From Jannaschia pagri (GTDB lineage Bacteria > Pseudomonadota > Alphaproteobacteria > Rhodobacterales > Rhodobacteraceae), in the NCBI RefSeq assembly GCF_019655435.1, contig NZ_BPFH01000001.1, positions 310,001 to 374,000 of the forward strand: a DNA stretch of 64,000 nt, given 5' to 3'. Under the pieces are notes generated by a model. It had not been told where the DNA came from. It ran no database searches and was given only the letters and a program-made list of their open reading frames with translations. The position numbers and the translations under genes were made by a program. This document shows positions 18,538 through 25,209 of this stretch, one piece after another (position 1 is the first letter of the stretch; each line of letters starts with the position of its first letter).

Positions 18538-18574
18538 AACCGGTGGGGGTCAAAATGAACCCCACCGGTTTTTC
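18538..18574 (+). terminator. strong intrinsic terminator
   Basis: AACCGGTGGGG pairs perfectly with CCCCACCGGTT (11 bp, 11-nt loop), followed by TTTCTTT. The loop carries the first of the iteron-like repeats. Confidence 0.8.
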
Positions 18575-18706
18575 TTTGGATTACCCAGGGGAGAGGGGGT
18601 CAAAATGACCTGCGGCCTCAGCTCAATTTGACCCTCTGAGCGGTTCAGGTTGACCCCCTGAGAGGGTCAACCTGAACCCCAATAAATATATAGTTATATA
18701 AACATA
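18545..18706. repeat. iteron-like palindrome cluster with A+T-rich tract
   Basis: Five copies of GGGTCAA within an imperfect palindrome of consensus GGGTCAAnnTGAACC: 18547-18553 and 18597-18603 (plus), 18628-18634 and 18650-18656 (minus), and 18664-18670 (plus). The first two share GGGGGTCAAAATGA. The last two form an 11-bp perfect inverted repeat (18646-18656 with 18664-18674). An A+T-rich run (AATAAATATATAGTTATATA) follows at 18681-18700. This is the layout of an iteron origin or a multi-site operator. The next 220 bp to 18930 show nothing else. Confidence 0.65.
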
Positions 18707-18930
18707 CTAGGGATAACGGTTTTCAAAAAAGAAAAGGTCGTCACGAACGGGGGGGTTGGAAAGACCGAACCCTCCACCAAACAGGCCACCAGGCTCCACA
18801 CAATCCACGTGAGCGCGTTTAAAACGCGAAAACGGTGAATGGGGCGCTTTCCCTTATTTGAGCCCGCAGCGCGGCTTCTATGGCCTCTGAGCGTGAGCCC
18901 TTCCGCGCGAGTGGCGCCGATCCTCTGGTC

Positions 18931-18939
18931 TGGTACAAT
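18931..18939 (+). promoter_or_regulatory. extended -10 promoter, probable leaderless start
   Basis: TG-G-TACAAT, then 8 nt, then the ATG at 18948. No ribosome site is present. Confidence 0.6.
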
Positions 18940-18947
18940 TCCGGCAT

Positions 18948-19067
18948 ATGACCACGTTGAAAATTGCCGTCGAAACCGCCCAAGAGCTTTCGCCCGAGCA
19001 CCAAGCCGAAATCGCCGAAGCGATCCTGCGCTATACCGAGCAATTCCGTCTGCCGGTGATCCGATAG
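18948..19067 (+). CDS. 39-aa orphan antitoxin-like protein
   Basis: A very short gene: MTTLKIAVETAQELSPEHQ then AEIAEAILRYTEQFR and a short tail. Residues 11-30 (AQELSPEHQAEIAEAIL) match the same part of the antitoxin-like proteins at 19438 and 19733 (ALPPDEQELIAEELL and AQELSPARQQVVAFYV), so all three appear to be paralogues. It lacks the C-terminal toxin-binding part and has no toxin gene beside it. It is preceded by an extended -10 at leaderless spacing. It might be a remnant or a free regulator. Confidence 0.55.
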   Translation: MTTLKIAVETAQELSPEHQAEIAEAILRYTEQFRLPVIR

Positions 19068-19167
19068 GGAAGCGCGCTTGACCGGGGCGCCTAAGCCCGC
19101 GACAGTTTCCACGCCTAGGTGTCGCAACCGAGGTGATCGCGATTGCCTCCTTTCAGGAGTAATCGTG

Positions 19168-19371
19168 ATGACTAGACTACTGAGCAAGAAGCAAGTTCGG
19201 GATATCGTTGGATTGAGCTTGTCTCACATAGATCGCATGGAGACCGAGACGGCATATGCGCATTTGGAGTTTCCAAAGCGGGTGCAGATCGGGTTCCGGG
19301 TGTTCTGGGTCGAGGCGGAGATCAGCGACTGGGTTGCTGCGCAGATAGCTAAGCGCGATGCCTCCTCGTGA
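19168..19371 (+). CDS. AlpA-family regulator/excisionase-like protein
   Basis: 67 aa. The MerR-like winged HTH of AlpA is clear: LLSKKQVRDIVGLSLSHIDR followed by FPKRVQIGFRVFWVEAEISDWVAAQI. AlpA proteins switch on integrase or excision genes of prophages and islands. An AGGAG ribosome site lies eight bases upstream, unlike its leaderless neighbours. A GTG immediately before the ATG could also be used. It is the best candidate for the recombination directionality factor of this element. Confidence 0.85.
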   Translation: MTRLLSKKQVRDIVGLSLSHIDRMETETAYAHLEFPKRVQIGFRVFWVEAEISDWVAAQIAKRDASS

Positions 19372-19376
19372 GGCAC

Positions 19377-19404
19377 GGGGGACGGGGTAACTCGTCCCCC
19401 ATTT
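19377..19404 (+). terminator. intrinsic terminator
   Basis: GGGGGACG and CGTCCCCC form an 8-bp perfect stem with an 8-nt loop, followed by ATTTT. It ends the AlpA transcript. Confidence 0.75.
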
Positions 19405-19437
19405 TGGTTGTGGTGTGGATGCTGATATCCTGACGGT

Positions 19438-19671
19438 ATGACAAAGCTGGAACAGGCCATCGAAGCGCTGCGCGCCCTGCCGCCCGACGAGCAGGAGCTG
19501 ATCGCAGAGGAACTGTTGTTTCGGCTGTCGAGCCCGTCCGCCATGACGCCAGAGCAACGCACGATTGTTGAAGAACGGCTGCGCCAAGGCCTAGCAGAAG
19601 CCGAACGCGGCGAGGGCATCCCCATCGACGAGTTCCGCGCCAAGGCCGAAGCACGGATCGCCAAGGATTGA
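19438..19671 (+). CDS. orphan antitoxin-like protein
   Basis: 77 aa: N-terminal helix pair MTKLEQAIEALRALPPDEQ and LIAEELLFRLSSP, then a charged C-terminus (VEERLRQGLAEAERGEGIPI, EFRAKAEARIAKD). It looks like an addiction-module antitoxin of the type paired with ParE/RelE toxins, but the next gene is another antitoxin, so its own toxin is missing. A weak -10-like GATATC stands 8 nt from the ATG. It may guard against toxins of related elements or be left from a lost pair. Confidence 0.65.
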   Translation: MTKLEQAIEALRALPPDEQELIAEELLFRLSSPSAMTPEQRTIVEERLRQGLAEAERGEGIPIDEFRAKAEARIAKD

Positions 19672-19717
19672 GACGAACGGCAGGAACGGGCCGCGACGTT
19701 GAAAGATCGGCGATCCG

Positions 19718-19726
19718 TGGTACCAT
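19718..19726 (+). promoter_or_regulatory. extended -10 promoter, probable leaderless start
   Basis: TG-G-TACCAT, then 6 nt, then the ATG at 19733. No ribosome site is present. Confidence 0.55.
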
Positions 19727-19732
19727 TCGGAC

Positions 19733-19960
19733 ATGAGCAAAACACTCGAACAGGCCATCGCAGAGGCGCAGGAGCTATCACCGGCACGGCAGCAGGTGGT
19801 GGCCTTCTATGTCGAGCGCGCGCTGGCGAACCAGCCGGTCGCGCCTGACGACGCGTCGACGCTGGAGGGCTTGCAGCAGGCCCTCGCGGGGCAAGGCTAT
19901 GACGAGGACGAAGCCCGCGCACGGATGAACGCACGGATCGAGGCCGCCCGCACCGCCTAG
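19733..19960 (+). CDS. antitoxin of a ParE/RelE-type pair
   Basis: 75 aa with the same helical N-terminus as the two orphan proteins (LEQAIAEAQELSPARQQVVA) and a C-terminus of the kind that binds ParE toxins (LQQALAGQGYDEDEARARMN). It ends 3 bp before the toxin gene, so the two are surely one transcript. Antitoxins of this kind usually bind their own promoter; the extended -10 is immediately upstream. Confidence 0.78.
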   Translation: MSKTLEQAIAEAQELSPARQQVVAFYVERALANQPVAPDDASTLEGLQQALAGQGYDEDEARARMNARIEAARTA

Positions 19961-19963
19961 CCT

Positions 19964-20290
19964 ATGAAGCCGAAACGGGTGACACCTGCGGCCGACGAGG
20001 CTTTGGCCGCAATCTTCGACTACATCAACGCCGATAATCCCGAAGCCGCCGCACGCTACTACAGCACCGCGCTCGATACGTTCTTCGGGCTGCCGGACGG
20101 CTTCGTCCCGCACCGCGCGAGCGACAGCCTCCCGGAGGTCATCCGCGCGCTGCCTGTACCTGGCTTTGGTGGTTACACGCTCCGCATCGCCATCTTGGAC
20201 GATGCGGTCTACTTGATCACCGCCTTGCGTCCTGGCCTTACGGACAAGATGAAAGACGACCGTACGTTGCCGGGCTGGGACGAGGTGTAA
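19964..20290 (+). CDS. ParE/RelE-family toxin
   Basis: 108 aa. It has the ParE layout: N-terminal VTPAADEALAAIFDYINADN with helical AARYYSTALDTF, a central segment RALPVPGFGGYTLRIAILDD and the C-terminal strand AVYLITALRPG. ParE toxins act on gyrase and RelE toxins cleave mRNA at the ribosome; which applies cannot be told from sequence. It follows its antitoxin with a 3-bp gap, and the pair would stabilise the element. Confidence 0.8.
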   Translation: MKPKRVTPAADEALAAIFDYINADNPEAAARYYSTALDTFFGLPDGFVPHRASDSLPEVIRALPVPGFGGYTLRIAILDDAVYLITALRPGLTDKMKDDRTLPGWDEV

Positions 20291-20432
20291 GCGGCGCCCC
20301 GAGCGTGCAAAACTCTATGGAATCGTACGTGGAATCTATCGTTCGTCCTGTTTCCACGATCTGACGCATGGTCGGAGGCTGACCATACGGCCCCAAACAA
20401 CACCATTCCGCATCAACTGGTCGTCAGGCTAA

Positions 20433-20504
20433 CGCCATGACCCAATGCCCTTCAGGGCTATCACCCCCGAAGTCCTTACGGATGAAGCGCATTGGGTCAT
20501 GGCG
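20433..20504. repeat. 16-bp perfect inverted repeat, long stem-loop
   Basis: CGCCATGACCCAATGC (20433-20448) and GCATTGGGTCATGGCG (20489-20504) are perfectly complementary with a 40-nt loop. Outer arms TCGTCAGGC and GCCAGACGA extend the symmetry imperfectly. It lies in a 400-bp non-coding gap just before the DNA-transfer ATPase genes, where a transfer origin, single-strand origin or structured RNA would be expected. The rest of the gap (20291-20588) shows no gene. Confidence 0.65.
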
Positions 20505-20588
20505 TCTTCGCGCCAGACGACACAGTTGAGCGGGGACACTTCCGCCGGAGGCAGACGGCTACAGCCCCCACGATCCCTTCATCTTTTC

Positions 20589-20610
20589 ATCAGGCCGAAC
20601 CTGATAGGAT
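20589..20610 (+). promoter_or_regulatory. extended -10 promoter overlapped by a palindrome
   Basis: The palindrome ATCAGG-ccgaa-CCTGAT (20589-20605) overlaps the extended -10 TG-A-TAGGAT (20602-20610). A protein bound there would block transcription of the ATPase operon. The start would fall close to the ATG at 20620. Confidence 0.5.
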
Positions 20611-20619
20611 GGAGACCGG

Positions 20620-20757
20620 ATGTCCTTTAACGGGAGAGGGCTAGCGGTCGCGGGCTGGTCACCGCACAGGGTTCCGCGATCTAGCAACCTCCCGTTATGG
20701 TGCGTCACATCATCGGACAACACGGCGCGGGGAAGACATCGCTTCTTCGAAAGATGA
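20620..20757 (+). CDS. short ORF overlapping the ATPase start
   Basis: 45 codons opening 9 nt behind the extended -10, so it could be a leaderless ORF. Its first 27 residues (FNGRGLAVAGWSPHRVPRSS) read like the segment that precedes the Walker A strand in VirD4/HerA-like ATPases. The ATPase at 20697 starts abruptly at Walker A in another frame. The pair may therefore be one gene broken by a frameshift, or an upstream regulatory ORF. Confidence 0.35.
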   Translation: MSFNGRGLAVAGWSPHRVPRSSNLPLWCVTSSDNTARGRHRFFER

Positions 20758-21680
20758 TCGAGCAGGACGCGGCTCGCGGCTTTTGCGTGTTCGACACTTC
20801 CGGACAGTTGACGCCGCTGATCGAGCACGACCTCCTCCTCGATCCAGGATCGACCCGGTGGTCGCCCTTCGCAGAGCCGGTCGACCGCAACCTCGCGCCG
20901 AACCTCTTCGCGAACACCATCGTCGATCTACTCGGCCATTCGGGCCAGGATCGGCCGCTCTGGATCGTCAACCTCGGCCTCAACTGCCGGTTCCTCGCGT
21001 CCGCGTTCATCGATGCGCGATGGAAGCTGACGCAGGTTCCAGACTTCCTGCTAGACGCAACCGTCCGAGCCCAGATGAACGTGGCCGATCACGGCACGCG
21101 ACGCTATTGGGCGTACTTCGAAGCCATGTCAGCCCGCGAGCGAACGTCTCACATCGCAAGCACGTATAGCATGTTCGCGACCCTGCTGCTCGATGATCGG
21201 ATCAGCGCGCTTTTCCAAACGCGCGGCGGCAAGTTCTCCCTGGCAGACATCTCGAAACAGCGATTGGTTGTGCGGCTGCCTGTGCGAGAGTTTGGCCAGG
21301 AAGCCGTTGCCTTCATCGGTTCGCTTATGCTGGCCTACATCAACGTCTTGGCGGAAAACGACTTCGCTGTCTACGTCGATGACTGCGATCTCTTTGCAAA
21401 TGGCATTCTCCTGGAGATGGCGACACGCGGCCGATTTAGACTATGTCTTGCACATCAATACCTCGATCAACTCAATCCGAAACTGCTGGCCGCAATTCTT
21501 GGTAATCCCGCTGAGCGATACATCTTCCGTGTATCCTCAAAAGACGCCAACATTTTATCTTGTGACTTGCCGCCCAACGACTCTAAGGTCTCCTTGGATC
21601 AATTGGGCATGCACCGTTACCGCACCATACCGTTTGACAGATACAGTCCAGACGGCCGGACATTTCCACTGGAGAATTAG
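20697..21680 (+). CDS. HerA/VirD4-like P-loop ATPase, short form
   Basis: 327 aa. Walker A is at the very N-terminus (GQHGAGKT, residues 7-14). Walker B is FAVYVDDCDLF in the C-terminal half, followed by the sensor-like block RFRLCLAHQYLDQLNPKLLA and NPAERYIFRVSSKDANIL. The late segments are typical of conjugative coupling or HerA-type ATPases that move DNA. The family normally has an N-terminal domain, which is missing or out of frame here. It stands first in a run with a small gene, a second larger ATPase and a replication-relaxation protein, suggesting a joint DNA-handling machine. Confidence 0.72.
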   Translation: MVRHIIGQHGAGKTSLLRKMIEQDAARGFCVFDTSGQLTPLIEHDLLLDPGSTRWSPFAEPVDRNLAPNLFANTIVDLLGHSGQDRPLWIVNLGLNCRFLASAFIDARWKLTQVPDFLLDATVRAQMNVADHGTRRYWAYFEAMSARERTSHIASTYSMFATLLLDDRISALFQTRGGKFSLADISKQRLVVRLPVREFGQEAVAFIGSLMLAYINVLAENDFAVYVDDCDLFANGILLEMATRGRFRLCLAHQYLDQLNPKLLAAILGNPAERYIFRVSSKDANILSCDLPPNDSKVSLDQLGMHRYRTIPFDRYSPDGRTFPLEN

Positions 21681-21682
21681 AG

Positions 21683-22021
21683 TTGAGAGTTTCAATCACA
21701 CAAGAAAAGCGCAAGGCAGGGCTGCTGGGCGGAAAGATCGAATGGCAAACCTCTATGACGATCACCGCTACGGAAGAAGAGAAGGCCATCGTCTCGGAGT
21801 GTAACCTTGGTAAGTTTGATATCGTCTCCTTGCCAACCGTTAGCATTGAGAGCGAGCAAGACTTGAACGTTGACCGTTTAATTTCCACGAAGACGATGGT
21901 CACAAGCACCAACAAATGGCACGCCAACCAGATGGCAGGCGAAATGAAAGCGGCTGCAGCAAAAATCAAGGCACTTATCGAGGAAACTATGGCCGACGAA
22001 ACAGGTGAATTCGATCTCTGA
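21683..22021 (+). CDS. hypothetical protein between the two ATPases
   Basis: 112 aa from a TTG start two bases after the preceding stop; GGAG lies about nine bases upstream. The next gene starts at its stop (TGATGG). The protein has an N-terminal half rich in beta-prone segments (VSITQEKRK, TSMTITATEEE) and a helical C-terminus (MAGEMKAAAAKIKALIEETM). No family recognised. Its tight packing between two ATPase genes suggests an adaptor or regulator of one of them. Confidence 0.6.
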   Translation: MRVSITQEKRKAGLLGGKIEWQTSMTITATEEEKAIVSECNLGKFDIVSLPTVSIESEQDLNVDRLISTKTMVTSTNKWHANQMAGEMKAAAAKIKALIEETMADETGEFDL

Positions 22022-24105
22022 TGGATGATGCGCTCGGCTTAGTCTTCGCCGCGTTCATATTCGTCTGCATCGTATTCGCGGTTGTTGCAGCAAGCTCCGC
22101 TATTGCTATTGCTGCTGTCCCAGGTGCGATTGGCTACGCGATCTATTGGACCCAAGTGAAATCGCCTGCGGCGCGGGAGCGGCAGGCGAAAGATCGGACG
22201 ATGCAGCTTTATCGGTCGGTGAAGGGTAAGTTCACCGCCATCGACATCCCGGATTTTATCGGCGGGCGGATCGGCTACCCGGATGATGATGATCCGAACT
22301 CCCATGTGCAGTTCGAAATCGCGACTCGCTTGGTCACCTTCGAAAACCTGGACGATTACCCGCCAGAGCCCCCGGAACTCTGCGATACCATCGAGGGCGG
22401 CCGCTATCGGGACTTCCTGAACCAGGTGTCGCCGGACGATTACCGCGCGCGGTTGGAGCACATCTGCAACCTGGCCGAACTCTGCAACCGGCCGATCACG
22501 AACGAGACGGTCGCGACCGTCATCTACACCGCCGTCGAGGTGCTGGACGACGGACGACCAATCCTGCCGGTGACGCGCAAGAAGTTGGACGAACACTACA
22601 GCCAACAGAAAGGCGTCGCGCCGCAGGACTACAAGGGCGACCACATTGTGCGGGACTATCTGCGCGGCACGCCATTGGAGCTGATGGGGGAGATGGTCTT
22701 CGAGGAGCCACCAGTCGCGATCCCGGATCATTTGCGCAACCAGCACCACATGATCATCGGCGGGACGGGGCACGGCAAGACGCAGTGCCTGCAAGAGATG
22801 ATCCTGCGCGATCTGGAGGACGAGAACGCCTGCGTCGTGGTCATCGACAGTCAGGAGGGGATGTTGGAGCGATTGCTCCACGTCGTGTCCTGGGATCGGG
22901 CGATGTACTTGGATGCGGGCAACATTCGAAAGCCCCTGGCGCTGAGCGCCTTTGCCATCGGATCGACAACTCGGCCGGAGGACGAGCCCCGCGTGCGCAT
23001 GGCAACGGCGCTCTATGAACACATGTTCGCGTCGCGCGAGACGAAGTTCACGACCAAGCAGCAGACGCTCTACCGCTTTCTATCGCGCTTCCTCTTCGTC
23101 ATTCCCGACGCCAACTTCGACACTGCGTTGGACATCCTAGAGAACGGGTTTGAGCCCTATGGTGACTACGTCGCGCACCTGGAGGAGACCGAACAATCCT
23201 TCGTCCGGGGCAATCTCGACAACCCCAAAGCCAAGGGCGCGAGCCAGGGCTACCGCCAGACACGGCAGGAGGTGGCGCAGCGGCTCTATACCTTGCTCGA
23301 AAGCGCGACCATCCGGCGGATGTTCAACTCGCCGGAGAACCGCGTGGACATCCCCCAGGCGATCCGAGACGACAAGATCATCCTGATCAACACGGCGCAG
23401 CAGACCTTGGGCCTGGAAGGCGCGAGCCTCTTCGGCCGCTATTGCATCGCCCAGATCGCGATGGAGGTGCTGGCCCGGCCGGAGACGCCGAAGCGCGTCT
23501 ATTTCTATATCGACGAGGCGCAGGAATACCTGAGCGGCGATCCGATCATCCATCGCCTGTTCGAGCAGGGCCGCAAACGGGGCCTTTGCATGATCTGCGC
23601 GTTCCACCGGCTAGGGCAGATCGGGGAAGATCTGACGGACATGATGCGATCCCTGACGTCCATCAAGTTCGCCGGTGGGATCAGCAACGCCGATGCGACG
23701 AAGCTCGCCAAGGAGATGCGGACGGATGCCGAGACGATCACTGGCCAACCGGCGCTCTCCTTCTGGGCCTGGTTCAAGGGACAGGAGCCGGGCGTTTATC
23801 GGGTGACACCCCAGGTGCTGGAGGATCGGATCTCTGCCGAGCCAGATGACATCGACACGCTTAAGGAGATGATGGTGATGGGCCATCACTATGATCCTGA
23901 AGCCTCGGAGGAGCCTGACGAGCGTGGGGACGAGGTCGAGACGGCCGAAGATGGGGAGGCACCGCCGCCGTCCGAAGAAGACTTCGCGAGTTACTACAAT
24001 GATGGGTGGGACGACGATGCACCCTCCGAGCCGAAGCCCAAGCCATCACGTCGCGATCCGCCCACCGATGACGTCGATCCCGATGCGCCACAAAACCTCG
24101 ACTAG
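22021..24105 (+). CDS. membrane-anchored HerA/VirD4-like DNA-pumping ATPase
   Basis: 694 aa. Two hydrophobic segments at residues 5-42 anchor it. Walker A is GGTGHGKT (247-254) and Walker B is VYFYIDEAQEYL (about 495-506), followed by FEQGRKRGLCMICAFHRLGQ, the block typical of VirD4/TraD and HerA-like ATPases. The last 80 residues are an acidic, proline-rich tail. The size and anchor fit a coupling protein that brings DNA to a membrane channel, though no type IV secretion genes are present. It overlaps the preceding stop by one base. Confidence 0.82.
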   Translation: MDDALGLVFAAFIFVCIVFAVVAASSAIAIAAVPGAIGYAIYWTQVKSPAARERQAKDRTMQLYRSVKGKFTAIDIPDFIGGRIGYPDDDDPNSHVQFEIATRLVTFENLDDYPPEPPELCDTIEGGRYRDFLNQVSPDDYRARLEHICNLAELCNRPITNETVATVIYTAVEVLDDGRPILPVTRKKLDEHYSQQKGVAPQDYKGDHIVRDYLRGTPLELMGEMVFEEPPVAIPDHLRNQHHMIIGGTGHGKTQCLQEMILRDLEDENACVVVIDSQEGMLERLLHVVSWDRAMYLDAGNIRKPLALSAFAIGSTTRPEDEPRVRMATALYEHMFASRETKFTTKQQTLYRFLSRFLFVIPDANFDTALDILENGFEPYGDYVAHLEETEQSFVRGNLDNPKAKGASQGYRQTRQEVAQRLYTLLESATIRRMFNSPENRVDIPQAIRDDKIILINTAQQTLGLEGASLFGRYCIAQIAMEVLARPETPKRVYFYIDEAQEYLSGDPIIHRLFEQGRKRGLCMICAFHRLGQIGEDLTDMMRSLTSIKFAGGISNADATKLAKEMRTDAETITGQPALSFWAWFKGQEPGVYRVTPQVLEDRISAEPDDIDTLKEMMVMGHHYDPEASEEPDERGDEVETAEDGEAPPPSEEDFASYYNDGWDDDAPSEPKPKPSRRDPPTDDVDPDAPQNLD

Positions 24106-24110
24106 AAAAT

Positions 24111-24119
24111 TGCTATACT
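24111..24119 (+). promoter_or_regulatory. extended -10 promoter
   Basis: TG-C-TATACT just after the ATPase stop. The expected start near 24126 leaves a leader of about 35 nt before the ATG at 24161. Confidence 0.5.
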
Positions 24120-24160
24120 TCATAGGTGATTACACGCCCCATCGCTAACCGACGCATCCC

Positions 24161-25153
24161 ATGCTGACCTTTGACGAGGCCACCCGGCCGCGCCACAACG
24201 ACGGTATGCGGAAGCCACGGTTCAAACGCGTACGGCCCAAATCGGCACTGCAACTGCGGGAGGGCGGCTATCAAATCCTGGAGCTGCTCCATCAGTTCAA
24301 GGCGCTGCGCTCGCACCACATCGGTATGCATCTGCCGCAGCGCCACGAGCGCGGGTTGCTGCATTCACTGCGGAACCTCTTCGACCACGGCCTCATCGAC
24401 AAGGTGGAAGAGCTGCGCCGGTTCAACGCGCTCTACCAACACGACACCTACACCCTTGCGAAGAAGGGGAGAGAGGCCCTGGCGGGACGGGATCTGCCGT
24501 TGCGGTTTGTCCCGACGGACGGCGAGCTGGGCTTCCTGCTGACCATCGAATGGGATCACTCGATGATGATCATCGATTTGATCTCGAACCTTGTCGCGGG
24601 CGCGCAGCAAAGCGGCGTGCGGCCTATCTCGGCCGAGGAAATCGCCCTCCAGGCCAAGGGACGTGTGCCATTCCTCTTCCCCCGCAAAACCACCTACAGG
24701 GATCGAGAGACCGGCGAGGAGCGGCCCTTCTTAGTTCGGCCGGACGGCGTTATCGGGTTCGAGTATCCGACAGGGAAGCGGGCCTTCTTCGCCATCGAGG
24801 CCGAGCACAACAAGCCCAACAGCCGCAAGGAGGACGACAATCCCAGGTCGCGTCAGACCTCCACCCGGAAGACGCTCAAGCACTACCGTGACGTGGATTG
24901 GCGTCGGGTCTACGCCAATCTCGATATCGGCAACATGCGTGTGCTGGTCGTCGCCCCCACGCCCACCCAGATCGAGAACAAGTTCCGCATCGCGCGCAGC
25001 ATCGTCCCCGAAAGCCACCTCTTCCTCGGCCATTGGCTTCCAATCGTCCAGGGCGCGGACGTGCCCGTTTTGCCCGGCGTCTTCAACGCGCCATGGCTGC
25101 GGGTTGGGTTGCCGCCCGAACGGATCGACGCCTCCACCTTGCGCACAGGCTAA
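24161..25153 (+). CDS. replication-relaxation family protein
   Basis: 330 aa. The N-terminal part is a winged helix (GGYQILELLHQFKALRSHHI ... LLHSLRNLFDHGLIDKV). The C-terminal part contains RPDGVIGFEYPTGKRAFFAIEAEHNK, with an Asp, then Glu-x-Glu and Lys arranged like a PD-(D/E)XK nuclease core. This is the layout of the replication-relaxation family of plasmid and integrative-element proteins, some called MobC. It may nick or bind the element's DNA before the ATPases move it. It has its own promoter behind the ATPase gene. Confidence 0.78.
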   Translation: MLTFDEATRPRHNDGMRKPRFKRVRPKSALQLREGGYQILELLHQFKALRSHHIGMHLPQRHERGLLHSLRNLFDHGLIDKVEELRRFNALYQHDTYTLAKKGREALAGRDLPLRFVPTDGELGFLLTIEWDHSMMIIDLISNLVAGAQQSGVRPISAEEIALQAKGRVPFLFPRKTTYRDRETGEERPFLVRPDGVIGFEYPTGKRAFFAIEAEHNKPNSRKEDDNPRSRQTSTRKTLKHYRDVDWRRVYANLDIGNMRVLVVAPTPTQIENKFRIARSIVPESHLFLGHWLPIVQGADVPVLPGVFNAPWLRVGLPPERIDASTLRTG

Positions 25154-25168
25154 GCGCCTAACACCCTG

Positions 25169-25177
25169 TGATAAAAT
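25169..25177 (+). promoter_or_regulatory. extended -10 promoter
   Basis: TG-A-TAAAAT about 30 bp upstream of the GTG start at 25210, leaving a short leader with a GGAGGGG ribosome site. Confidence 0.5.
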
Positions 25178-25209
25178 GACCTGCGGAAGTTCCAAAAGGA
25201 GGGGCCGTG

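Noticed and set aside
18545-18706. CRISPR array
   Set aside because: The repeats are short, palindromic, of mixed orientation and uneven spacing, with no cas genes in the window. They fit iterons or operators better.
20433-20504. Intrinsic terminator
   Set aside because: The loop is 40 nt and no T-run follows on either strand.
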